Below, in pieces: positions 33,313-41,026 of a stretch of DNA of 64,000 nt. The stretch comes from CAYVFC01 sp964450715. GTDB lineage: Bacteria > Myxococcota_A > Polyangia > Polyangiales > JAFGIB01. A program made the position numbers and the translations under genes. Below the pieces are notes generated by a model. It searched no databases. It saw only the letters and a list, made by a program, of their open reading frames with translations, and was not told the DNA's origin. Numbering within the stretch: position 1 is the first letter of the stretch; each line of letters opens with the position of its first letter. The stretch is from the NCBI GenBank assembly GCA_964450715.1, contig CAYVFC010000023.1, forward strand, positions 1-64,000, given 5' to 3'.

Positions 33313-33936
33313 ATGTCGCCCAAGATCGTCGATAAGGATGAAAAGAGGAGGCTCATCGCAAAGGCTGCTGCGCGGGTGTTCGGCGAAAAGGGGTTCGAGA
33401 CTACGCGCATGGAGGACGTGGCCAGAGCGGCCTATGTGGGCAAGGGAACGCTCTACGAGTACTTCCGGAACAAGGAAGAGTTGCTGCAGGGCTCCTTCGC
33501 CGTGTTCGTGCAGGACATCGAGCGCGACCTGCTCGCCGGTCTCGACCTGTCCGCGCCGCCCGAGCAGGCATTGCGCGGCCTAGCCGACGCGACGCTGCAG
33601 TCGATGCGAGACTGGGGCGAGGACTACCGCTTCTTTCTGGAGTACATGCTGCACGTCAGCCGTACCCGGGGCGAGTTCCCCCTGCTCGGCTCCATGCTCT
33701 CCGAGTTTCGCCAGGCGATCGCCGGCCTGCTGCAGGCCGGCATCGCGCAGGGGACTTTCCGCAGCGACATCGAGGTCGAGACCACGGCCGCGGCCCTAGC
33801 TGCCTGGTTCGACGGAGCGGTCCTGCACTGGATCGTGCTGCCCGACGGAGCGGGAATAGAGGAAATGAACGCGCGCTACCTGGAGATGATGTTCCACGGG
33901 CTTCTGGCACCTGGCAAAGCGAAAGGAAAGCCATGA
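33313..33936 (+). CDS. TetR/AcrR-family repressor (207 aa)
   Basis: The N-terminal HTH is classical (IAKAAARVFGEKGFETTRME, then VGKGTLYEYFRNKEELL). The C-terminal ligand domain (about 75-200) is helical and of no specific subfamily I can name. Two palindromic sites in front suggest autorepression, and the gene overlaps the MMPL transporter by ATGA, so repressor and pump share one message. The ligand is probably a lipid or a hydrophobic compound carried by the pump, by analogy with other TetR-MMPL pairs. GAGG precedes the ATG. Confidence 0.93.
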   Translation: MSPKIVDKDEKRRLIAKAAARVFGEKGFETTRMEDVARAAYVGKGTLYEYFRNKEELLQGSFAVFVQDIERDLLAGLDLSAPPEQALRGLADATLQSMRDWGEDYRFFLEYMLHVSRTRGEFPLLGSMLSEFRQAIAGLLQAGIAQGTFRSDIEVETTAAALAAWFDGAVLHWIVLPDGAGIEEMNARYLEMMFHGLLAPGKAKGKP

Positions 33937-36716
33937 GGGAAAAGCTCTACGACGCACTGGCCGCTGTCACCTTCCGCAGGCCCTGGACGCTGTTCGTCAC
34001 CGCGCTGCTGCTCTCCGTCGTCGGCGGGTGGCTCTCCAGCTCGCTGAAGATGGAGACCCGGGTGCTGGATCTGCTGCCCGCGGACGATCCGGCCTCGACC
34101 GAGTACAACGACATCATCCAGCAGTACAGCTCGGCCTCCCAGATCATCGTCGGTATCGAGGGAGACGAGCGCCGGCAGATGATCGCCTTTGCCGAGAGGC
34201 TGGAGAAGCGGATAGGCGCGGTAACTTTCAAGAGCCATCAGGGCGAAACGCTGCCCTTCATCAAGCGCATCACGGTGCGGCTGGATGAGGAGTTCATCGC
34301 CGAGCACGGGCTGATGCTGGCCAAGCTGAGCGATCTGGAGAACTTCGACGAGCTGTTCCAGCGACTCGAGCTCGCGCCTCTGCTGGCCGCCTATAACGAC
34401 TTCTTCGAGCGCGAGTACGTGGAGGACTCGGGCAGCGTCACCGAGCGGGAGAAGGAAGACAGCGCCATCAATGCGCTCAAGGGCATCCTCACCTGGCTGG
34501 AGGGCGTGGAGATGGCCGCGGCCGGCGGCGATAGGCTGGCATCCCGAGCCGAGCAGGCCGCAGATCTGCTCTCGGTGGGCGAGCCCTACTTCTTCTCGGA
34601 CGACAACCGGATGATGCTGGTGATGATCCTGCCCGCCATCTCCATGGACCGCATGGAGGAGGTGCTGAGCGGCGTGGAGTCGCTGGAGAGGCTGATCGAC
34701 GAGATCGAGGGAGATTTCCCGAGCTTGAAGGTGCGCACCACCGGCATGCCGGTGATGGGATACGACGAGATGCAGGTGGTGAACGAGGACATGGGCCTGA
34801 GCCTGCTGGTCTCCTTCGCCCTGGTGCTGGCCATCTTCGTCATCGCCTTCCGCATGTGGACGGCACCGCTCTTGGCCATGATCACCCTGACCATGGGCAT
34901 CGTCTGGACCACGGGTTTCATCGCGCTGAGCTTCGGCCGGCTCAACCTCTTCACCGCCATGTTCGGGGTCATCCTGGTCGGGCTGGGCATCGACTTCTCC
35001 ATCCACCTCAACTCGGCCTTTTCCACCGCCCGCAGTCAGGGAATGGACCACGCGACCGCGCTCAGGGAGATGTACCGCCGGGCGGGAAACGGGGTGATGA
35101 CCGGCTCGGTCACCACCGCGGCCGCCTTCTTCGCCCTGGCCTTCACCGGGCTGCAGGCCTTCGTCGAGCTGGGGGTGGTGCTGGGAGCGGGCATCCTGCT
35201 GACCATGACTGCCTCCATGGTCGTGCTTCCGGCCATGTTCAGCATTCACGAGCGTCTGGCCGAACGGCTCTCGGGCGGCAAGCCGCGCCAGCCCGGGTCC
35301 GTGCGGCTGGCGCTGCCCTTTTTGGCCGCGACCGGCGAGTTGATCGGGAAACGTCCCTGGCCGGTGCTGGCGCTGATGGTGGTGCTCACCGGGGGCTTCA
35401 GCTGGGCCTCGCTAGGCGCGGAGTTTGAAAAAGATATGCTGGAGATGGAGCCGCCGGACATGCAGTCCGTATTGCTGCACAAGGATATCTTGAAACGCTT
35501 CGAGCTGCACCCCGACTTCACCATGATCACCACCGAGGACCTGGAGCAAACCCGCACCATCGTCGAGCGGGTCAAGAAGAACCGGCTGGTGGGCCGGGTG
35601 GACGCCATCACCGAGTTCCTCCCCTCGGAGAAGCAGCAGAAGCGGCGCGCCCGCATCGCGAAGCGCATCGGCGAGCGCATGCGGGCGCTGTCCGAGCCGC
35701 GGGTGACGGCCGGGCTGCCGGGCGGCACCGCGGTGCTCGTCCCCCCGCAATCCCATCTGCCGGACCGGGTGCCCGAGGAGCAGGTCGAGCAATTCCTCTC
35801 CGAGCTCGACCGGCTGCAGATGAACGTACAGGAGATCGGCACCCTGGCTTTCACCTCGCTCAAGGAGCGCCTGCGCTCGGTCTGCGAGCGGCTGAGCGGC
35901 GGGGAAAACGCCGGCGCATCGCAGATCCTCGCCCTGAAGAAACGGCTGGCGGCGGAAAAGGACCTGGCCGCCGCCATGGGCGCCTATCAGCAGGCCTACG
36001 TGCCTCTGCTGGCCGGGCGGCTGGCCCGCATGGCCAACACCTCGCCTATCACTCTGGATACGCTTCCCGAATCCATCAAGGAGAGGTACCTGAGCGGTGA
36101 GGGCAAGAACCTGATCACCATCTACGCCTCGGTGGATCTCTGGCACGAGGACAAGCTGGACCTGTTTTTGCAGGCCATGAGGCGGGTGGCGGACCGCTTC
36201 ACCGGCACGGTGGTGCTGATGGAGAAGCTCATCGAGCTGATGACCGACGAGGGGCTGAAGGCCACGCTGCTGGCGCTGGGCACGGTGCTGGTGCTGCTCT
36301 TCATCGACTTCCGCCACCCGGGCTACGTGGTCCTGGGGGCGATACCGCTGCTGGCGGGCTTCGTCTGGATGATGGGGTTGTTCGTGCTGGTGGGAAAGAA
36401 GTTCGACGTGGCCAACGTGGAAGCCATCCCGCTCATCCTGGGCATCGGCATCGACGACGCGGTGCACGTGCTGCACGCGGTCAAGCAGCGCGGGGTCAAG
36501 GCCATGCCCGAGGTGCTGCGCCACACCGGTCGGGCGCTGGTGCTCACCACGCTGACGACCGCCATCGCCTTCGGCTCCATCGCCTTCTCTGCTCACCGCG
36601 GCATGGCGGGGATGGGGATCCTGCTGGTGCTCGGCGTCTGGTCCTGCCTGGTCACCTCGCTGGTGCTCCTGCCCGCCCTGATGAAAATCTTTTTGAAGGA
36701 AAGGGAGTCGAAATGA
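33933..36716 (+). CDS. RND-superfamily (MMPL-type) exporter (927 aa)
   Basis: The plan is the duplicated RND one: TM1 (about 20-38), a large periplasmic domain (about 45-285), a five-helix bundle (about 290-445), a seventh TM (about 470-490), a second periplasmic domain to about 765, and a last bundle to 920. The GxxxD-type helix motif is seen as GLGIDFS in the first half and GIGIDDA in the second, which carry the proton-relay aspartates of TM4 and TM10. It lacks the docking features of AcrB-type drug pumps and belongs with MMPL/hopanoid-type lipid transporters. It is translationally coupled to the TetR gene and is followed by a LolA-like carrier and a barrel protein, pointing to lipid export across the envelope. 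Confidence 0.92.
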   Translation: MREKLYDALAAVTFRRPWTLFVTALLLSVVGGWLSSSLKMETRVLDLLPADDPASTEYNDIIQQYSSASQIIVGIEGDERRQMIAFAERLEKRIGAVTFKSHQGETLPFIKRITVRLDEEFIAEHGLMLAKLSDLENFDELFQRLELAPLLAAYNDFFEREYVEDSGSVTEREKEDSAINALKGILTWLEGVEMAAAGGDRLASRAEQAADLLSVGEPYFFSDDNRMMLVMILPAISMDRMEEVLSGVESLERLIDEIEGDFPSLKVRTTGMPVMGYDEMQVVNEDMGLSLLVSFALVLAIFVIAFRMWTAPLLAMITLTMGIVWTTGFIALSFGRLNLFTAMFGVILVGLGIDFSIHLNSAFSTARSQGMDHATALREMYRRAGNGVMTGSVTTAAAFFALAFTGLQAFVELGVVLGAGILLTMTASMVVLPAMFSIHERLAERLSGGKPRQPGSVRLALPFLAATGELIGKRPWPVLALMVVLTGGFSWASLGAEFEKDMLEMEPPDMQSVLLHKDILKRFELHPDFTMITTEDLEQTRTIVERVKKNRLVGRVDAITEFLPSEKQQKRRARIAKRIGERMRALSEPRVTAGLPGGTAVLVPPQSHLPDRVPEEQVEQFLSELDRLQMNVQEIGTLAFTSLKERLRSVCERLSGGENAGASQILALKKRLAAEKDLAAAMGAYQQAYVPLLAGRLARMANTSPITLDTLPESIKERYLSGEGKNLITIYASVDLWHEDKLDLFLQAMRRVADRFTGTVVLMEKLIELMTDEGLKATLLALGTVLVLLFIDFRHPGYVVLGAIPLLAGFVWMMGLFVLVGKKFDVANVEAIPLILGIGIDDAVHVLHAVKQRGVKAMPEVLRHTGRALVLTTLTTAIAFGSIAFSAHRGMAGMGILLVLGVWSCLVTSLVLLPALMKIFLKERESK

Positions 36717-36744
36717 TGTCGAAAACAAGAAATGGAGGTGCGAG

Positions 36745-37509
36745 ATGTCGGCTAGCAAGCTCTGCTCACCAGCTCTGACCCTGTCGATCCTGGTCCTGGG
36801 GGCGTCGACCGCCGTGCGCGCACAATCGGCGGCGGAGATACTGGAAAAGGTGGACAAGGCCGCCTTCGTCAAGAGCAGCCGGGCGGACATGATCCAGATG
36901 GTGGTCACGCCCTCGGGCGACAAGCGCACCTTCAAGATGCGCGCCTACTCCTTCAACGGAAACGAAAAGGGGATGACCGAGTACCTGGAGCCCAACCAGG
37001 TGCGCGGGATGAAGATCCTTAGCCTCAACGACGGCGACGATATCTGGACCTATTTCCCGCGAACCAACCGCACGCGGAAGATCGCCTCCTCGGCCCGCAA
37101 CCGCAAGGTGCAGGGTTCCGACTTCACCTACGACGACATGGCCACGGGCAAGCTGGCCCAGGACTGGAAGGGCAAGGTGGTGGGAAGCGAGAAGATCGAG
37201 GGAAAGCAGTGCTTCAAGCTGGAAGCCACCCCCACCGCCTCCGGACCCAAGTCTTACTCGAAAATCCATCTCTGGGTGGACAAGACCGATTACACCGTGC
37301 CCCGCATCGAGTACTTCGATCTAGACGGGGTGAAGCTGAAGATGCTCGAGATTACCCAATATAAGAAGGTATCCGGCGTGCTCTTTCCCTTCCGGTACGT
37401 AATGACCAACCTGCTGGACGGCGGCAAAACCCTGATGAAGGTGGACAAGGCCGAGATCAACGTGAAGCTCGACCCAGCGCTGTTCACCGAGGCCGCGCTC
37501 GGTAAATGA
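36745..37509 (+). CDS. LolA-like outer-membrane lipoprotein-sorting family protein (254 aa)
   Basis: A signal peptide (cut after VRAQ or nearby, about residue 28) leads into a LolA/LolB-fold domain of the outer membrane lipoprotein-sorting type, with MKILSLNDGDDIWTYFPRTN and RKIASSARN and VQGSDFTYDDM typical of the family that accompanies MMPL pumps (COG2834-like). It should be a periplasmic carrier of a lipid delivered by the pump. GGAGGTG precedes the ATG. It overlaps the barrel gene by ATGA. The family name comes from conserved pattern memory; no search was run. Confidence 0.88.
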   Translation: MSASKLCSPALTLSILVLGASTAVRAQSAAEILEKVDKAAFVKSSRADMIQMVVTPSGDKRTFKMRAYSFNGNEKGMTEYLEPNQVRGMKILSLNDGDDIWTYFPRTNRTRKIASSARNRKVQGSDFTYDDMATGKLAQDWKGKVVGSEKIEGKQCFKLEATPTASGPKSYSKIHLWVDKTDYTVPRIEYFDLDGVKLKMLEITQYKKVSGVLFPFRYVMTNLLDGGKTLMKVDKAEINVKLDPALFTEAALGK

Positions 37510-39395
37510 ACGATATTCGGATTCGTCTGTTGCCAAGGACCGCGGGGACGGGCCGGGCGACCGCCCGGGCTGCACCCGCGGGGGCGGGCCTGGCGACCGC
37601 CCGGTACCAATGCCTTCGGTCGCGGGAGGGGGCAAGCCCCCCTACCGCTCGCAGCCAACCCACCGTAGCGGCGGGCCGGGCGATCGCACGATGCGCTATC
37701 GCGGCAGCGGTTTTTCTGCTCTCATTCACCTCCCCCACCCTGGCCCAGGAACCGGCGAAACCCGATCGGGATACAGAGAACAAACAGGCCCCCGCGGGGG
37801 AACAGACCCCCGATTCCGGGACCGATGCGCCCGCGACTCCTGATGAGTCCGAGCCGAAAAGCGACCCCGAGACGGCGGGAGAGCCCGAGCGGCCGCAGCC
37901 CGAGGCAGAGCCGCAGCCCGAGGCAGAGCCGCAGCCCGAGGCGGAAACGGAAACGGAAACGCAACTCGCCGCCGAGACGCGCGAGGATGACGCGGTAACC
38001 GAGCCTTCCGACGAGGCATTCTCCTCGGACGACGAGGACCTGTTCGAGCAGATGGGCTCCTTCGAGGAAGACGGAGCCGGAGAGACGGACGCGGAGGCCG
38101 GCCAGAGCGCTCCGGTCGGGGTGCGCCTGCACGGCTCGCTGGAGAACCAGCTCACCGGCTTCTGGCTGCGGCGGCCGGGGCGCGGCGGTCGGCTATCGCC
38201 CCACGACTACACCCGGCTTCGCGTCGACGTGGACGCGGACCTACCGGGCGGCGTACAGGTGCGATCCGACGCGGTGGGCAGGCTCTTCGTGGGCGAAACC
38301 ATGTTCCACCTGCGCGACCTGGTCCCGGAGCAGACCTTCGACGACCTCGTCGAGCGCGACGACCTCTGGGCAGCGGTGGTGGGCTCGGGCGCCTTCACCT
38401 ACGAACTGGAGGACGAGCTATACCTCGACAACGCCTACCTGAAGGTCCCGGCCGGCCCGCTTCTTGTCTCGCTGGGCAAGCAGCCGCTGGAGCAGGGCGC
38501 GGGATACGTGTGGAATCCCACCGACGTGTTCATCGAGAAGGAGATGTTCGATCCCACCTACGAGAAGGAGGGAGTCGTCTCGTTACGCGCGATGGTCCCC
38601 CTGGGCGAGATCGCCTCGCTCGACCTGGCCGCGGCCCCCGAGGGCGCTTTCGAGAAGTGGACCGCCGGCGGCCGCGGTCGGTTGCGCCTGGGCCCGCTGA
38701 CCTTTGGCCCGGCGGCCTATCTCACCCGGGTCGAGCGAGCCGATCTGGAGGGCTCGATCGACGGCAGGCTGCAGGAGGCGAGAGCGACGGCAGGGATTCT
38801 GGGCGTTCAGCCCGAGCAGCTCGTACGCGAGATGATGGAATCGCAGGCAGCCACGGGCGGCGACCTCGAGCGGGCCTTTCCGGTCGCCGACGCGCGCCGG
38901 GTCATGGTGGGAGGCGACGCCGTGCTCGACGTGGAGGGGGTGCGCCTCTGGACCGAGGGAGCGTACAACTTCGTCGACGACGAGCCGGGAGCGCCGGAAG
39001 ACTGGTGGGAGCTGAGCGCCGGGCTCGAGTACTTCTTCACCTTCGAAACCCACCTGATGGCCGAGTACTACCACTACGGCCGGGGACCGGAGCAGCGCGA
39101 CGGGACCTACAGCCTCAACGACTGGATGGGTGTGTTGGCGACCGAGCTCCGGGCGCTGGGGCAGGATCTGATCTTCGTATCCGTCGATCATCCCATCGCC
39201 GACTTCTGGACCGTGGGTCTCTCCTCCATCGGCTCTTTTTCCGACCTGTCCGCCGCGGTCATGGCCGACGTTCGCTGGGACTTCATCCAGGACGGCGAGA
39301 TCTGGCTCATGCTGGCCGGCACTGCTGGCGAGCCCGAGGACTTCCTCTCCTCCGGCGTGGGCCAGGGGTGGATCAGGGTCAAAGTATACTTCTGA
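37506..39395 (+). CDS. Outer-membrane beta-barrel protein with repeat-invaded N-terminus (629 aa)
   Basis: The start ATG overlaps the LolA-like gene's stop. A 60-residue Ala/Arg/Gly stretch precedes the real signal core (IAAAVFLLSFTSPTLA, cut near residue 80), and it is encoded by three copies of a GGGC-GGCGACCGCCC-type DNA repeat, so the N-region has been enlarged by in-frame repeat insertion. No in-frame start exists after the repeats. A disordered Pro/Glu region (80-190) includes a small PEAEPQ tandem. From about 195 to the end, alternating amphipathic strands with aromatic belts and a terminal aromatic residue (VKVYF) mark a barrel. It is probably the outer-membrane acceptor or channel of the MMPL/LolA system. 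Confidence 0.85.
   Translation: MNDIRIRLLPRTAGTGRATARAAPAGAGLATARYQCLRSREGASPPTARSQPTVAAGRAIARCAIAAAVFLLSFTSPTLAQEPAKPDRDTENKQAPAGEQTPDSGTDAPATPDESEPKSDPETAGEPERPQPEAEPQPEAEPQPEAETETETQLAAETREDDAVTEPSDEAFSSDDEDLFEQMGSFEEDGAGETDAEAGQSAPVGVRLHGSLENQLTGFWLRRPGRGGRLSPHDYTRLRVDVDADLPGGVQVRSDAVGRLFVGETMFHLRDLVPEQTFDDLVERDDLWAAVVGSGAFTYELEDELYLDNAYLKVPAGPLLVSLGKQPLEQGAGYVWNPTDVFIEKEMFDPTYEKEGVVSLRAMVPLGEIASLDLAAAPEGAFEKWTAGGRGRLRLGPLTFGPAAYLTRVERADLEGSIDGRLQEARATAGILGVQPEQLVREMMESQAATGGDLERAFPVADARRVMVGGDAVLDVEGVRLWTEGAYNFVDDEPGAPEDWWELSAGLEYFFTFETHLMAEYYHYGRGPEQRDGTYSLNDWMGVLATELRALGQDLIFVSVDHPIADFWTVGLSSIGSFSDLSAAVMADVRWDFIQDGEIWLMLAGTAGEPEDFLSSGVGQGWIRVKVYF
37550..37690. repeat. GC-rich repeat units inside the barrel gene's 5' end
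   Basis: GGGCCGGGCGACCGCCCGG (37550), GGGCCTGGCGACCGCCCGG (37586) and GGGCCGGGCGATCGCACG (37673) are three copies of one self-complementary unit. GGGAGGGGGCAAGCCC at 37624 matches the motif repeated at 17330-17365. All are translated in frame. Confidence 0.75.
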
Positions 39396-39457
39396 CGGTT
39401 ATCTGCCCCTTTACGCGGTGCCCTGAGCGGTTTTTAATAAGACACGGAGGGCAAACC

Positions 39458-40540
39458 ATGCGCCAAACATCCCTGACGACAGCCATGGCCGTCATCGCCG
39501 CCCTGTCGGCCACCGCCTGCAGTTCCGACGATGACGGCACCTCCCTGCCCGGCTGCGGCTCGGACGTTGACTGCAAGGGCGACCGCGTCTGCGAGAACGG
39601 GCAGTGCGTGGATCCGGGCGCCACCGGCGGAGCATCGGGCGGATCTGCCGGCTCGGGGACGGACGGCGAGGCCGGCAACCCCGGCGACGGGGGCGACAGC
39701 GGTGGATCGGGCGGCGAAGCGGCCCCGGGCGGCTCGGGTGGCTCCGGCAGCGCCGGAGAGACGGGCGGATCGAGCGGCACGGGCGGAAGCGACGGGGTCG
39801 ACGACCCGATGCTGGAAGCGGCCTGCATCGCCGACTGCGACGCCATGACCGACGCCGGGTGCGAAGAGACCCTGCCCTCCCATGACCAGTGCGTGGCCAG
39901 CTGCCTGATGCTGGACGCGTCGCTGCAGGGCTACTGCTTCAAGGAGACCCGCGACTACTACGCCTGCAAGGCCGATGGCGGATATTCCTGCCTGGACGGC
40001 CGCGCTATCCCGCACTCGAGTTGTATCGAGGAGCAGACCGCTCGCACCGAGTGCACCTTGGCCGTGCCCTGCCGCAAGTACTGCGTAACCGCCGTAGAAG
40101 AGTCGTGCGCCGACGACCACCAAACCTGCGTCGAGCAGTGCCTGGACGAGCGCAAGCAGCTGGATAGCAGCTGCGCCTACGACTACGACCGCCTGATCGC
40201 CTGCTGGACCGACCGGCTTATCTGCGAAAACGGCCTGCCTTCCCCGCTGGAATGCGAGGAGGACCTGGCGGAGGCCGCCTGGTGCATCGGCGTGCACGAC
40301 GAGGATTGCCAGGGGTACTGCTGGGCCGCGGATATTCTCGGCTGCGGTTCGGATACCTGCGTGACCGACTGCCGCGAGAAGATGGACGACTCCCGGTGCG
40401 GCACCTACTGGCGGTCGGCGCTGAACTGCGTGCTATCGCTCTCCACCCTTAATATGAGCTGCAGTGACGGAATACCGCTCCCCTCGGGAAGCTGCGCCGC
40501 AGAGGTACAAAGCTACGACGATTGCCTGATGAACTTGTAG
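39458..40540 (+). CDS. Cysteine-rich lipoprotein with Gly/Ser linker (360 aa)
   Basis: Lipobox ATAC puts the lipidated Cys at 21. A short Cys motif (CKGDRVCENGQCV, similar to TIL/EGF-like spacers in myxobacterial lipoproteins) is followed by a Gly/Ser/Asp linker (about 55-110) and a domain with about two dozen Cys residues in CxxxC pairs (CIADCDAMTDAGC and CAYDYDRLIACW). Its four-fold CxxxC pattern recalls the Cys-repeat lipoproteins of myxobacteria. ACGGAGGG precedes the ATG at 39458; longer readings upstream are a shadow of the barrel gene. It lies 62 bases after the barrel gene and may be cotranscribed. Function unknown. Confidence 0.82.
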   Translation: MRQTSLTTAMAVIAALSATACSSDDDGTSLPGCGSDVDCKGDRVCENGQCVDPGATGGASGGSAGSGTDGEAGNPGDGGDSGGSGGEAAPGGSGGSGSAGETGGSSGTGGSDGVDDPMLEAACIADCDAMTDAGCEETLPSHDQCVASCLMLDASLQGYCFKETRDYYACKADGGYSCLDGRAIPHSSCIEEQTARTECTLAVPCRKYCVTAVEESCADDHQTCVEQCLDERKQLDSSCAYDYDRLIACWTDRLICENGLPSPLECEEDLAEAAWCIGVHDEDCQGYCWAADILGCGSDTCVTDCREKMDDSRCGTYWRSALNCVLSLSTLNMSCSDGIPLPSGSCAAEVQSYDDCLMNL

Positions 40541-40554
40541 CGGGATTCCACCCA

Positions 40555-40675
40555 CGTCATTTAGAGCGCAGCGAGAAATCTCTTTACTCACGGTAGCTTG
40601 TAGAGATTTCTCCCTCTTGGAGGGGGAAGATGCAAGGGTAGATCTCGACCTTTCCGCCTTCGGTCGAACTGACAG
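40555..40675. repeat. Family D inverted repeat, copy 4
   Basis: The left end CGTCATTTAGAGCGCAGCG and the right end TTCGGTCGAACTGACA are diverged copies of the family ends; AGAGATTTCTCCCTC and GAGAAATCTC inside pair as in the other copies. It follows the Cys-rich lipoprotein gene by 14 bases and may end its transcript. Confidence 0.65.
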
Positions 40676-40732
40676 ACGGGGGCGATCGAAACGGCGTGGG
40701 CGCCATTGCTGCGACCATCGGATTTCGTCGAA

Positions 40733-40856
40733 CAGGGGCCGTCGTGGGCAGCAGTCAGGGGCCGTCGTGGGCAGCCGTCCCTTTCTTGCATATATCCGTG
40801 GCGGCCAGGATCGTACCGGCGGGTAACGCCCCGCGCGGAGCCGTCCCTTTCTTGCA
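40733..40856. repeat. Short direct repeats upstream of the lipoprotein/VWA operon
   Basis: CAGGGGCCGTCGTGGGCAGC occurs at 40733-40752 and again at 40756-40775. AGCCGTCCCTTTCTTGCA occurs at 40773-40790 and 40839-40856. The two kinds overlap in the middle. They lie 170-290 bases before the start at 41027, and no gene covers them. Confidence 0.7.
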
Positions 40857-41026
40857 CGATTGTCCCCTGATGCGGACGACTTTTTTCGTTTTGTTATTCC
40901 TATCCAGTCGACAAGTAGGATGATGTAGGGCACCGTAATTTCTCGCTGCACGGGACGACATACGTAGCAGTAATCCTTCATCAATATCCATTCGGATTCA
41001 GCGTCGTTGCGGAGAACGAAAACGCT

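Noticed and set aside
38510..39457. N-terminal extension of the lipoprotein at 39458
   Set aside because: It runs in another frame through the barrel gene; the lipobox and RBS fix the start at 39458.
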